Source of the DNA: Metellina segmentata
Taxonomy: Eukaryota > Arthropoda > Arachnida > Araneae > Tetragnathidae
Assembly: GCA_947359465.1 (NCBI GenBank)
Contig: OX375880.1
Span: 11,478,120 to 11,542,119, forward strand
Direction of reading: 5' to 3'
Length of the DNA stretch: 64,000 bases
The notes beneath the pieces were generated by a model. That model made no database searches. It was given only the letters and a program-made list of their open reading frames with translations, and was not told the origin of the DNA. The translations under genes were made by a program, and so were the position numbers. Shown here piece after piece: positions 54,226 through 64,000 of the stretch (position 1 is the first letter of the stretch; the number at the start of each line of letters is the position of its first letter).

Positions 54226-54725
54226 TCTCTCTCTCTGTGTTGCACTTTTTAAAAGTTTCCTTTCGGAATATTTAAATACATTATTTTTACTATTTTACGG
54301 CCAATCAAATATAAATTCAAACACCAAAACAGCACTTATGCATCTCAAGATCTTCTACTACCACAACTATATCTTATGGAATTAAGAGTTTTCCGTTCAT
54401 TTTGAGGATTGGGCTTAAATCAATTAAAAATATTGAACTAAGATTGTCGATAACTATAATCGAGTTACAGAATTCTCGAAGCTGATTAATGTAGGCCCCT
54501 AAGCGAAGTGACGTATTCTTTTTTACTGTGAAAACCATTTAATTTTCTTTTTACCTTTAGATACTTTTTTACCTAGATACTTAGTCATGAAAATAGAATT
54601 TTCTTAGAAATTTTGTATTAAAGGACCTTTTAAACATTTGTTTGACCCCTAAGTAAATTTATCTAGTCAATTAGTTTTACCCGCTCATCAAGTTTGTACA
54701 AAAAGTTTTGAAACTCCCTGTGTAA
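54226..54725. other. AT-rich, nothing recognised
   Basis: No motif-bearing frame between the mariner-type element and the SINE-C head. Confidence 0.5.
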
Positions 54726-54726
54726 G

Positions 54727-54841
54727 AGGAACCGCCGTGTATCAGTGGGTATGCCCCCTATACTAACAACCTGTGATTTGTAGGCTGCACAGGTTCGATT
54801 CTTCATTGGTTGTATTTCTGTCTTCTCCAGGTAAAACTTTC
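54727..54841 (+). repeat. SINE-C head, left half of a split copy
   Basis: CCGTGTATCAGTGGGTATGC with box B CAGGTTCGATTC, then TGTATTTCTGTCTTCTCCAG and GTAAAACTT. In the intact copy at 14936-15134 this is followed at once by TGTGTGTATG; here the LINE intervenes. Confidence 0.65.
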
Positions 54842-55811
54842 TTTGAGTTCAGAAGTTATATGAGGGGTGCCTCAGGGATCTGTTTTGGGACCAATTTTAT
54901 TTATAATTTTCATAGATGATATAGGTCAGGGGATTAAGAATGAAATCAGTATATTTGCAGATGACTTAAAAATATGGGGGACAGTGGATACCAAGTTACA
55001 GATAGAGAATTTACAAGGGGATTTTGATAAGATATCCGGATGGGCTGTAAAATGGGGTATGTCATTTAATGTAGCGAAATGTCAAGTTCTGCATATGGGT
55101 TACAGGAACAGTGGAGCCGAGTACTGTTTGCAGGGAGTAAAGGTAAAGGAGGGAGAAACAGTCAAGGATCTTGGGGTGATAATTCACAGGTATTTTAAAA
55201 TGGGTCACCCATGTTCAGCTGCGGGTAAAAAGGCTAATAGGTTATTGGGGTATATTAAAAAGACTGTAACTTCAAGGGATAAGAATATAATCTTGCCGTT
55301 ATATAAGGGTTTAGTAAGACCACATCTAGAATATGCTGTACAATTCTGGGCTCCGTATATGAGAAAGGACATAGAATCAATTGAAAGGGTTCAGCACAGA
55401 GCTACAAAAATAATAAAGGGGATAGCAAATCTCGACTATAATGAACGTTTAAGTAAGCTAGACATGTATACACTGGAAAGAAGAAGAAGGAGGGGGGATT
55501 TGATTCAGCTTTTCAAGTTGGTAAAACAAGGGGACACACAGGGTTTAAATTTCAATAGGGATAACAGAACAAGGGGCCATGGGTATAGATTGAATAAGAC
55601 ACATTTTAATCGGGATTTAAGGAAAACTACTACTTTAATAGGGTAATAGACAATTGGAACGCGTTGCCAGAAAATATAGTTAGTTCAAAGGGAGTGTACG
55701 AATTTAAGATACAATTGGATAGTCAGTGGGAATTGGGGAATTCATAAACAAAGGACCATCCTTGTTGGGCTTGAGCCTGTAGCTGGTCGTCAATATTTGT
55801 AGTTGTATTTG
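54842..55811 (+). pseudogene. 5'-truncated CR1/L2-like LINE reverse-transcriptase end
   Basis: The frame 54867-55646 (first codon GTG, not a start) encodes PQGSVLGPILFIIFIDDI, the FADD catalytic box (residues 30-33), WGMSFNVAKCQVLHMG, KDLGVII, YKGLVRPHLEYAVQFW, IERVQHRATK and LERRRRRGDLI. This is the second half of the RT and the thumb of CR1/L2-type LINEs. A one-base deletion in an A run near 55627 shifts frame; the rest (FNRVIDNWNALPENIV) continues to the natural stop near 55747. Endonuclease and RT fingers are gone. Confidence 0.9.
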
Positions 55812-55908
55812 TATTTGTGTGTATGTCTATTAGCGTTTCCTGTTTTGTGTTTGGCACAGCGGCAAAATATGGTACTTGCGCCATAAAACACAATAAACCA
55901 ATCATCCT
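55812..55908 (+). repeat. SINE-C tail, right half of the split copy
   Basis: GTGTGTATGTCTATTAGCG, GTGTTTGGCACAGCGGCAAA and CGCCATAAAACACAATAAAC match the tail of the complete copy. Confidence 0.65.
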
Positions 55909-58900
55909 GCATAATATTTATACGAAACTCTTTATCTAAGCTACACTGCCACTGTTGTAAAAAGTGTCAAACTGAACTAAAAAAGAACTACACAAAGTGG
56001 TTAAAAGTGGATGACTTTGTAATCGTTTTATCAGTTCTGTTTATCTTCTAAAAAGAAAATAGTAACTGCATTGGCGATTCTATTTCAACTCTGCCCAGAA
56101 GCAAATTGAATAAAGATTTAGGGATTCCGTGAATCGATAGATATTTATGGAGTTAGCTCAAGTTCTTCAAAAGTATTTGTTTTTGGTTACATCTCCACTT
56201 TTCCAACAAGGTCGAGTGAATTTCAGGAAATTGGTTTTTATCCTCTAAATAGAATTTTTATCCAATAAAGTTCTGGTGGCATTCAACTTTCTTCGTCACA
56301 GTTAGCTCGCGAACGTTTATTCTCACAATAAGACAAGACAACAATGTTGTTGAAGTATAAGATGGAAGAAAATAAAACTGTAATCAGAGAAACTCAGAAA
56401 AACCGACAAAAGGTAGAAAAATATTTTTATCGAAGAAAATAAATACTAAAAATAAATGTTAAATGATTTTTATAACACTAAGCTGTCTTCTGAGTAAAAA
56501 TATTGTTTTGACAGCTAGATACAACTTCTAAAGTTCAATAAAAAGCTCTTAGGAAAAGTTCATTTTCTTTAAAAAACCACTTGTCATATTATTAGTTGTC
56601 CGAGCAGAGACAGTTCTGTCGTACTTTCGAAATTTAAGTTCGTTTGCATCTCGAACACTTTAAAATAAAAAGACACAAGAAAACCTTCTATTGACACTAT
56701 TCTTGATAAAAAAACACTTTCCATAATAAAAAAAAAGTGAACACAGGAACCTTTTATCAGAAAAAAAATTATTAAATGCTTTAAAAATAAAATTGTTTGA
56801 TTTTATAATAATGACTGCTAAAGCATTTATATCACGATTGTATTTTCTAAAAACACTCGACTTGCATATTCTAAATCTAAAATGTTATTGATTTACTATA
56901 TTCTATAATCCTCATAATTGATGACAAATTCACACAATAGATTTCATGTTAGCATATTAAATTTTTAGGAACGGAATGTAAACACGTATTAAGAATATTA
57001 GCAAAATATTCTTTGTTTAAAAAATGTTCTTTCCGCAAGTCAATGATTAATATATACAAATATTTTTAAAAACTTGTACATTTTTTTACCCTAAAAATAG
57101 TTTATTAATAGTTCAAGTAAAAATGATATCTGAAATCGATAGTTAAAATCAGGTTTGAAGACTTTCAGCTTAAAGATATTTTACTATGTAGGAACAGCAT
57201 TGTTATTTTAAACTTTCGGTTCTGATAAAAAAAATTTAATATGCAATGAACAAATTGTTTTTGTTTGAACTGTCTATGAGGTGTCTATTCTCAAGATATA
57301 TCATTTTCATTATTGCGGAGGGTTGGTTGTTAAAGATAAATTCTTCGCGTTCCACTACTGGAATGTTGTCCGCATCAAACAGGACAATACTCCCCTCTCC
57401 TCAAGGTATGCTACTTAATGAAATTGTGGTGTTAAGGGTTTGGGGATTAAGGACAACAAATCATGCTTGTTTCGGCATGCAAGGCGGCCACTTTAAAAGT
57501 GAATGGGTGTCTTTTGTTACGTGGTTGCACTTTTCAAATTAGCCCTTTTTTGTTGCTGTTATGCATTTTTTAAGGGACCGGAGCACAAAAATCTGTCAAA
57601 ATATTTTATAATATATATAATTTTTTTTATAAATTGAAATAAATGTTTATAGAATTATGTTTAAAATTCATATTATCTATGAAGATACGTTGTGTAGAAG
57701 TATTTTAAATAATTTTTTGAAATTTACCTGTACGTACCAGTAGTAAGGTGAATATATTCTTTAAACTTCAATATCTCAATATGTGTAGATTTTTTAATGA
57801 AAGGGAGATTTTTTTAAAGTCTATTCAAGCAAATGTGAATAGAATTGGTTAAAAAGTGATACCTTTTTCTATCTGCTGAGAAAAATTCATTTTAATTGTT
57901 CAAAAAAATAAAAATTGATGATTTTTCAAAACAAAAAAAAAACGAGTTGAATGGGAAAAAAATATTAACGCTTCTAATTTTAGGTTTTTTAAAAAACCCT
58001 GTACTAAAGTGTTTAAAAGTGTCTTCATAACCTGTATAAAAAATTAAAATCAATACATACAAAAGATTCTGAAAAAAAAAAGATCCTTAAAATTTGAGAA
58101 TTTTAACATTACGGAAACAGGATTGCACAGGCTCTCTTATTGCATTAACTTTACATTGCAGTGCCTTGTGATTTTCGATTAGTGTCAAACTTGAATGATA
58201 CAGTTTTGATTTTGAAACTTTTAAGGGGGGCATCGCTTTTGGCGTTTTTTTTGGCGTTTTGAAACGAGTTGAGGCAGGCAAATGCCACCCAGCTTTATGA
58301 AGAATATGTCAACCTCTCAAAGTTAAAATTTTTATTTCCGGCCCTATATAGTCTCTCTATATTAAAAAAAATTATTGCCGACATGGTCGCAGGATTGAAA
58401 ACTGTGTTGTTCAGCTCGATTCTTAGATGGTTTCTTGAGAAAGTACGGATAAAAAAAATATGAAATTAACATGGTTTCTTCTTCGTTGTGTTTCCTGGAC
58501 AATTGCAAAGATCTTTTTCCGATGTGGTTGTTAGTTTAGGGTTTATTAAGTGTCAAAGTTGAAAAGCGAAATTTCTTCCGCGAGTGAGCAAAACACATAC
58601 AAATTTTTAGTCTTCAGCAGTGAGTATTTTTTTAAAGAGTACCTCTCAACATAAATTTTTGCAGCTCGTTGAGTTTTTTTTTTTTAATTTCAATTTGGTT
58701 TCTTGATAATATATATTTTTTAAATTCGGGAAAAATCGGGACATTTTCGTTACTTAAAAAAAAAAAAACTGTCACGTCTTATTACTATTACAGAGGTTGG
58801 ACAAAATAATATGAACCGTTGTGAAAAAATAGCCCCCGAAAGGTACTCTGTGAAAGGAGTGTTGGTTTACGAAGCAAGCCAAATTTGATTGCGTAGCTGT

Positions 58901-59255
58901 CCCCGGGGTTTGGCGAGCGTAACCCCCTAGTTCTTGAATATTTCGGTAAGTTCTTTTCATTTCCGCTCATCATCCTTTGATTTCGTTGGCCATGGAATAA
59001 GGCTGTCAAACATATTGGTATTTAAAATTAGGGACTAGAGAAAGCCAGGGTACCAAGTCAGCATACCACGTGATTAACAAAAGAACAAAAAGGGATAGGC
59101 GGTTAAATTCAATTAATGTTGATAAAATATTTCAGACTCAGTATTTCATTTTATACTCAGAACTAATGCAATATATGCCTTAGATGTGAAATAAATATAT
59201 ACCAGAAACATTCATGTGTTATTAGTACATAAAAGTATCCTTTGAAATGGAATAT
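55909..59255. other. Long AT-rich stretch, no supported gene
   Basis: Frames at 57246-57542, 58087-58281 and 58269-58463 have no motif. 58793-58815 (CAGAGGTTGGACAAAATAAT) resembles the end of a Tc1/mariner element, but no partner end was found. 57570-58100 shares texture with 51.1-51.5 kb. Confidence 0.45.
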
Positions 59256-59261
59256 CAAAAT

Positions 59262-59320
59262 AGAAATAGAAAATTAAGTAGAAGTAGAAGATTAAAGTAG
59301 AAATAGAAGATTATCCAGTT
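59262..59320. repeat. TAGAAATAGAAGATTAAAG tandem, small block
   Basis: Repeats of AAATAGAA and AAGTAGAA.TAGAAGATTA; the same motif returns at 59805-60035. Confidence 0.8.
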
Positions 59321-59804
59321 TTTCATATTAAGTTATTGGTTTATTCTTAAAACGATTTCAGTGAGAAAAAAATTATATTAAACTAATTATTAATTCGCTA
59401 ATTAAGATATAATGATCTTTTTTCTGGAAATTTAGGATTTAAAAATCCATCGCAAATTTATTTCTTAATTAATAACTCTGATTGAGAGTCAAAACATCCA
59501 CTTTATTATTTAGATTATAATGATACAAAAATAATTATAATAGATTAATTTACTGTTGAGTTATCGTTGTTCGAACAAAGCATCCTATTGCAAAAACTTG
59601 TTTCTTCAGAAAATGAGTTTAAAGTTTTGGAGAGATGCCTGTTCATGGTAAACTAAAGAAAACTATTTCGAATATTTGCAAGATCTTGGCATCGATTTAA
59701 AGCTAAAGAATTGAAGAATATTTTGAAGAAAAAAAAATTTAGACTTTCTGTTCGATTTTCAGGATTTCTAGTGAGTACATCTACCTTAAGAAGAAATAGC
59801 GATA
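59321..59804. other. AT-rich spacer between GA-rich repeats
   Basis: Nothing recognised. Confidence 0.5.
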
Positions 59805-60035
59805 AAAGTGAAAATAGAAGATAAAGAAGAAATAGAATATTATGTAGAAATAACGATTAAAGAAGTAAAAAAAGTGAAAAAGCAGAAAATTAATTAAAAA
59901 TAGAAGATTTTTTTTTTAAAGTAGAAGATGAATTAAAAATAGATTTAAAAAAAAGTAGAAATAGAAGATTAAAGTAGAAATAGAAGACTGAAGTAGAAAT
60001 AGAAGATTATAAAATAGAAATTAAAAAAATAGAGA
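59805..60035. repeat. GAAATAGAAGAT(TAAAGTA) degenerate tandem repeat
   Basis: Purine-rich strand with units AGTAGAAATAGAAGATTAA of about 20 bp, interrupted and diverged. Confidence 0.85.
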
Positions 60036-60728
60036 ATATAAATAAACACGCGTTTTCAATATTTTAAGTAGCGACGAGTTTTACTGAGATTATATTTCCT
60101 TCAAATGTTTTCAAACTCTTTAAGTATTGTCTCGACTATTTCAAAATATTTGGCTCTCACGAATTATTTCTCTTTCGAAAGCATCCTCAAAAATATTTTT
60201 CATCGAGGGGATTACAACCCAAGTTTGGTCCTCTTGTTTCGAAGTAACTTGAGCAGTTGCTCGCGAACTTGAAGAGACAGCTAAAAACTGTTCCAATCTT
60301 TAAGAATGCTTGAAAGCAAGTTTTAGTAAATCGCAAAGGAAGTCTGAATTCATTCTTTTAAACCCTGTATTAGCTTCCCCGCCGTATTTTAGATCCGACT
60401 CCACTGACTAACTGACCCACTTATTCTGTCCTGTCGGGGTTCATGGAAAATAAAAGGAAACCTGGAAATCGCTGACAAAAAAGAGCACAAATTCTTTGGT
60501 ACATTCGATTCAGCACTTGTCTAGAGCAATTTCGATCGGCATTTACGGCTCAAGTGGATGCTTTCTATTGTTTACTTTAAAGATATTTTTATCAATCGAA
60601 TGTTCGAGGTAAATGCATTCCCACCCTTTAAAGTCTAAATAAAGATTTAATTTTGATTTTAAGATGTCGAATTGGATGGGAATATTAGATATCAGAAAAA
60701 ACTGCTCAATATAGGAAAATAAGATGGT
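60036..60728. other. Unassigned
   Basis: The 99-codon minus frame at 60543-60842 runs into a SINE and has no motif. Confidence 0.45.
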
Positions 60729-60730
60729 AA

Positions 60731-61034
60731 ATGGTAGTTGAATTTGCGTCGCATCAGAACAACACAACGGGATATTGGCTACGTTCCGGGAATCATCCGA
60801 AAGGGAAAGATCAAAGGACTGCACCTCGGTATTTTGAATCATGATCAGATGACGAGGTCAACACCCGAGCTGGCACCCCACTCTAAACTTTTACACCTCG
60901 CCTACGTGACGACATTTGAGGCCACGATGGATTTAACATGCACTAGCCTTTGTACATGATGATGGTCTTTGGTTGGATTCGAACTCGCAACCCTCTGGTT
61001 GCTAATTAGCTGCTCTACTAAAGGTGCGACCGTG
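60731..61034 (-). repeat. SINE-B, full length, minus strand
   Basis: 3' end GTAGTTGAATTTGCGTCGCA, body GAACAACACAACGGGATATTGG..GAGCTGGCACCCCACTC..TTTAACATGCACTAGCC, then the second head type with box B (GGATTCGAACTCGCAACC on +). Best reference for SINE-B. Confidence 0.85.
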
Positions 61035-61067
61035 GCCTGTGCAATCTAAGTAGATAGGTATTTTAAC

Positions 61068-61485
61068 CTGTACGCTGCCGCTTTTAGATTTTTTTCAATT
61101 GTCACCAGGAACGGCGCTTTCGACTACATGTCCGACCCCCCATACTTAATTACCTAACTTGAGCGATAGACCCTTGAGTGGCATTTACGACTGACGCTTT
61201 CCTTTCATAGTATTGTGTGGCGCATTGTTTGGCGCTAGAGAGATATCACCAGAGCGACTTTCTGTCTTTCCCCCAAAGCGTTCACACCTCACGGTCGACA
61301 GGGTAGGGTATCGAACAAAAGGAGGGATCCTCTGGAAGGTCAATCGCTGACAGCTCGTAAATGGTGATCGATGCCAACGGTCACTTAAAAGGGGGATAAC
61401 ATTCACCTTACACAGATCTATACCATGCCTTTGGTGTTGACGAAATTGTAGTGGTGATAATTGTCTGCCTGCCGCAGCGTAAAGG
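61068..61485 (+). mobile_element. TTAA-flanked MITE (TTTACGCTGC family), copy 3
   Basis: CCTGTACGCTGCCGCTTTTA and the inverse GCCGCAGCGTAAAGG lie after TTAA (61064-61067), with a worn TCGA at 61486-61489. Interior as in copies 1 and 2. 418 bp. Confidence 0.85.
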
Positions 61486-61489
61486 TCGA

Positions 61490-61777
61490 TTGACGTCACA
61501 CTGAAGCAACTCAACGGACAATATACGTTGGACTGAAATCAATCCCGAAGGGAAAGATCACAGGACAACACCTCGTCATTTCAAATCACGATGACGAGGT
61601 CAGCAATTCTCCAAGCTTCCACACCAACGCCAACGTGTGTACATTTGAGACAGACCACGACAGATTTAACGTGTACCAGCTCCCCATGTACTACATGAAG
61701 TCTTCTAATGGATCGAGTTTCGAAATCACAACCATCTGGTTGTCAATTTGCCACTCTTCCAACTGGCCTGCCGAGGC
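61490..61777 (-). repeat. SINE-B, minus strand
   Basis: GACGTCACACTGAAGCAACTC..AATCCCGAAGGGAAAGATCA..TTTAACGTGTACCAGCTCCC, then the head (ATCGAGTTTCGAAATCACAA, CTTCCAACTGGCCTGCCGAGG). It follows MITE copy 3 at once. Confidence 0.85.
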
Positions 61778-62280
61778 CCGAAAAATTATTTAACCAAAAA
61801 ATTGATTCAAACGTTTACACGAGTGTTAAATCCTCATACATTGTAAAGGGCGCTGTGTGAGCGAGGGGAGTGTTGTCTCCCACATACTGTAGAGGGCGCT
61901 GTGGGAGCGCGTGGGGTACATTGAGGCTTGAGACACGGAGGTGCTCTCCTAGAGCTGATGAAAACGCGGCTTCCTTAGCCCTAATTGATACTAGACTTCC
62001 TTCGCCTAAATGAGAGTGGTCCATCCACGACATTGTTACGTTTACTGTAAATAAAGGTTGTTTTTGTTACAACAAATTGCAATAATTCAAATATAGTCCA
62101 CTGTAGAGTTATCGAACCAATTCAACGAGTTTCTTCGGGGTGTTAATAAAATCCTAGAAAAAAAGTTTCCTAATATTTCCCTGATAGTCTCACAAAAATG
62201 TCCCTTATTTTACAATTTTCTAAAGAATTGTGATCCGTGATTGATATCGATATACAGTATACACACAACAATATTTTTAA
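61778..62280. other. Unassigned, with a short internal duplication
   Basis: TGTA(A/G)AGGGCGCTGTG.GAGCG occurs twice (about 61843 and 61889). Nothing else is recognised. Confidence 0.4.
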
Positions 62281-62282
62281 AT

Positions 62283-62470
62283 ATTTAGGGTTAGATGGGG
62301 TAAGAGGATCATTCTCCACAAATATTTTGAATTTTTCTCTTCGGATATTTTAAATGTTATTGTAAGGGTTGGAACCCCTAATAGAACTCTTACAATAGCA
62401 ATTGAAAAACTGGAGAAAAAATACAAAATATTTTGACTATGAACTTTTTACACCTGACCCTACATAATCA
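62283..62470. mobile_element. Possible small MITE with central palindrome
   Basis: TTAGGGTTAGATGGGGTAA on the left and TTTACACCTGACCCTACATAA on the right look like worn inverted ends. The centre has ATTGTAAGGGTTGGAACCCC facing AACTCTTACAAT. Confidence 0.4.
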
Positions 62471-63155
62471 AACTATTCATCAAAATCAAATGCAAATATA
62501 CATAAAGAATTCTATAAAAATGTAAATATTTCTAAAAAGGTTTTTTTCGGGTTTATTCGCTTTGTGATTGGTAGATAGCGAATCACGTAATAGAGAGTCT
62601 TGTGGATCCACGGGCTAATGAATTTGGAGCACGCGCAGACGATAAACACAGTTGTATTTTTTTATAATGCATTCATAAAAAAAATTTTGAGAGTATGCGC
62701 TAGAAAGTTTGTAATGTTTTCAAAAGAACCGGTAAATTTTGTCGCCTTTTCCATAGCAACAATAGAATATGAAAATCTTAAAAAGTGCTATTACAACACG
62801 AATCAGCTAAAACATTTAAAATTATAAGATTTAATCTGAATTTTAACAATTTTATTTATTTAACAATTTTCTTTTTTATATGGAAATGAGATGTTTTGTT
62901 CTTGACAGTTATAAAAACATTTTGTTTTTATTTACCGTATATTTCCGTGTATAAGACAATAACTTTTGGAACGTTTTCTAAAGCTAAAGTACCGGAATCG
63001 GCTTAAATACGGATCCGCTAATCTCGCAAAAAAAGTAGGCAATTATCCGTTACTCGGGTGCATGCGATAAATATCGCAATGGGAAGGGAATCTTCAATTA
63101 AAGTCGTACTAGAGGTCTGGTATCAATCCAGCAGTGATCCAAGTGGAGATGGATT
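62471..63155. other. AT-rich, nothing recognised
   Basis: The 75-codon frame at 62600-62827 has no motif. Confidence 0.45.
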
Positions 63156-63157
63156 GT

Positions 63158-63305
63158 GAAGCAATGCCCTCCCCTTATTGTTGAAAAGGATACCATAAAG
63201 TATATCATATTTAGTTCGCGAAGTGAAGTAAATATGATGGCGTAGCAATCATCGAGGGTTGACGAGGGATAGCGAGCAGGGGGGGGGAGCCCTTTAGTAA
63301 TTGCA
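63158..63305 (-). repeat. Relative of the 30.1 kb GC-rich head
   Basis: On minus: GGGCTCCCCCCCCCTGCTCGC then CCCTCGTCAACCCTCGATGATTGCTACGCCATCAT and CTTCACTTCGCGAAC. Same architecture as 30132-30250 (CCGCCCCCTCC, CTCGCCAACTCCC, GATTGCTATGC, GTTCGCTGCGC). Confidence 0.45.
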
Positions 63306-64000
63306 AACAAAATATTAATTTAATACACAAAAAAACATCATTTTTTACACAAATTTCTAATCGTATTCCACAAATTTTTTCACCGGCCTTAACGGCTACA
63401 AGTCGCTGCAACCGCGTAAAAAACGGCGGAGACGGTTTTTCGCAGTGTTTAAAAATTACGATGCATGTGTTCTTTATTCGAATTATTATACAATTTCTGC
63501 AAATACGATTTATTCCATTCTCAAAAGCACTCGTAATCGCGCATCTCTAAATAAGACAAATTGTAATAGATGCCGTTTAAGTTATCAAAACTTCCCTGAT
63601 TTTTTGTGAAATTTGGAAATTTTCCCTGAGATTTCCCTGATTTTTCCAGAATTAAAATGTTTTCTGAGAATTCCTTGATTTCAAGGTTTTCCAGGTTCTG
63701 TTACCACACTGTTCTTTATGAAAATATTGGGTAATTTCTCGTTTGTGATACGAGTTTTAAGCCGCAGGTACCGAACCCATAACAAAGTCATGTAAAAAAG
63801 TGCGAAAGAAAAAATAGGGATTGGGGTACAAAGTAGGGAAAAGGACGAAGAAAAGATCGCTTGGTGTATTTACGTGTTTACTTAAGACAGTAAACCCAGA
63901 AAAGAAAAGTTCACACAGGTTGCTCAGTTAAATTAGCGCGATTCGTACATGACCACATTAACTTTTTCCAAATTCATCAGATGCCCAGTTATGTCTTTCA
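63306..64000. other. Unassigned right flank
   Basis: TTTCCCTGA.TTTT repeats near 63600-63660 are low-complexity. No frame or repeat boundary is supported. Confidence 0.45.

Overview
Eukaryotic nuclear DNA. The window is AT-rich, genes are split by GT-AG introns, and most of the sequence is transposon debris. An arthropod is most likely; an arachnid is my guess, from the look of the SINEs, the I/Jockey-like LINE tails and the mariner-type elements. That placement is inference.

Three host genes can be supported. (1) A mitochondrial-type tryptophanyl-tRNA synthetase (WARS2-like) lies on + at 2621-15687. Six exons join in frame to 333 codons, with a HIGH-type motif ([10 protein letters not shown]) and KMSKS. 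The first exon, with the start codon and mitochondrial signal, was not found. (2) A single open frame of 1049 codons at 23956-27105 (+) matches no family I recognise. It reads as a disordered, probably nuclear, DNA-binding protein: a basic cluster, one canonical AT-hook (RGRPKK) and an internal 83-residue tandem duplication. A 69-codon frame overlaps its stop codon as ATGA. (3) An intronless class A peptide-type GPCR lies on - at 37347-38459 and is clearly richer in GC than its surroundings.

Layout. 1-1.7 kb: foldback and small inverted-repeat elements. 2.6-15.7 kb: the WARS2-like gene, whose introns hold a hAT relic, mariner/Tc1 relics, LINE pieces and SINEs. 17.1-18.2 kb: a SINE cluster. 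18.4-19.5 kb: a LINE split by a pogo/Tigger element. 19.5-23.9 kb: MITEs, (TA)n tracts, a reverse-transcriptase fragment between inverted repeats, and a hAT MITE next to the 1049-codon frame. 28-37 kb: SINEs, an RNase H-bearing LINE tail and two TIR elements with 8-bp target duplications. 38.9-46 kb: Tc1 relics, SINEs, a TTAA-type MITE and a minisatellite. 46.2-49.1 kb: a tandem array split by a LINE that is itself split by a 9-bp-duplication element. 49.2-64 kb: more TTAA MITEs and SINEs, an internally deleted mariner-type element, a CR1/L2-like LINE inside a SINE, and long AT-rich stretches without recognisable genes.

The three genes show no functional link to each other. The clearest biology besides the genes is nested transposition with target duplications that can be read directly. 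The best candidate for something undescribed is the 1049-codon protein.
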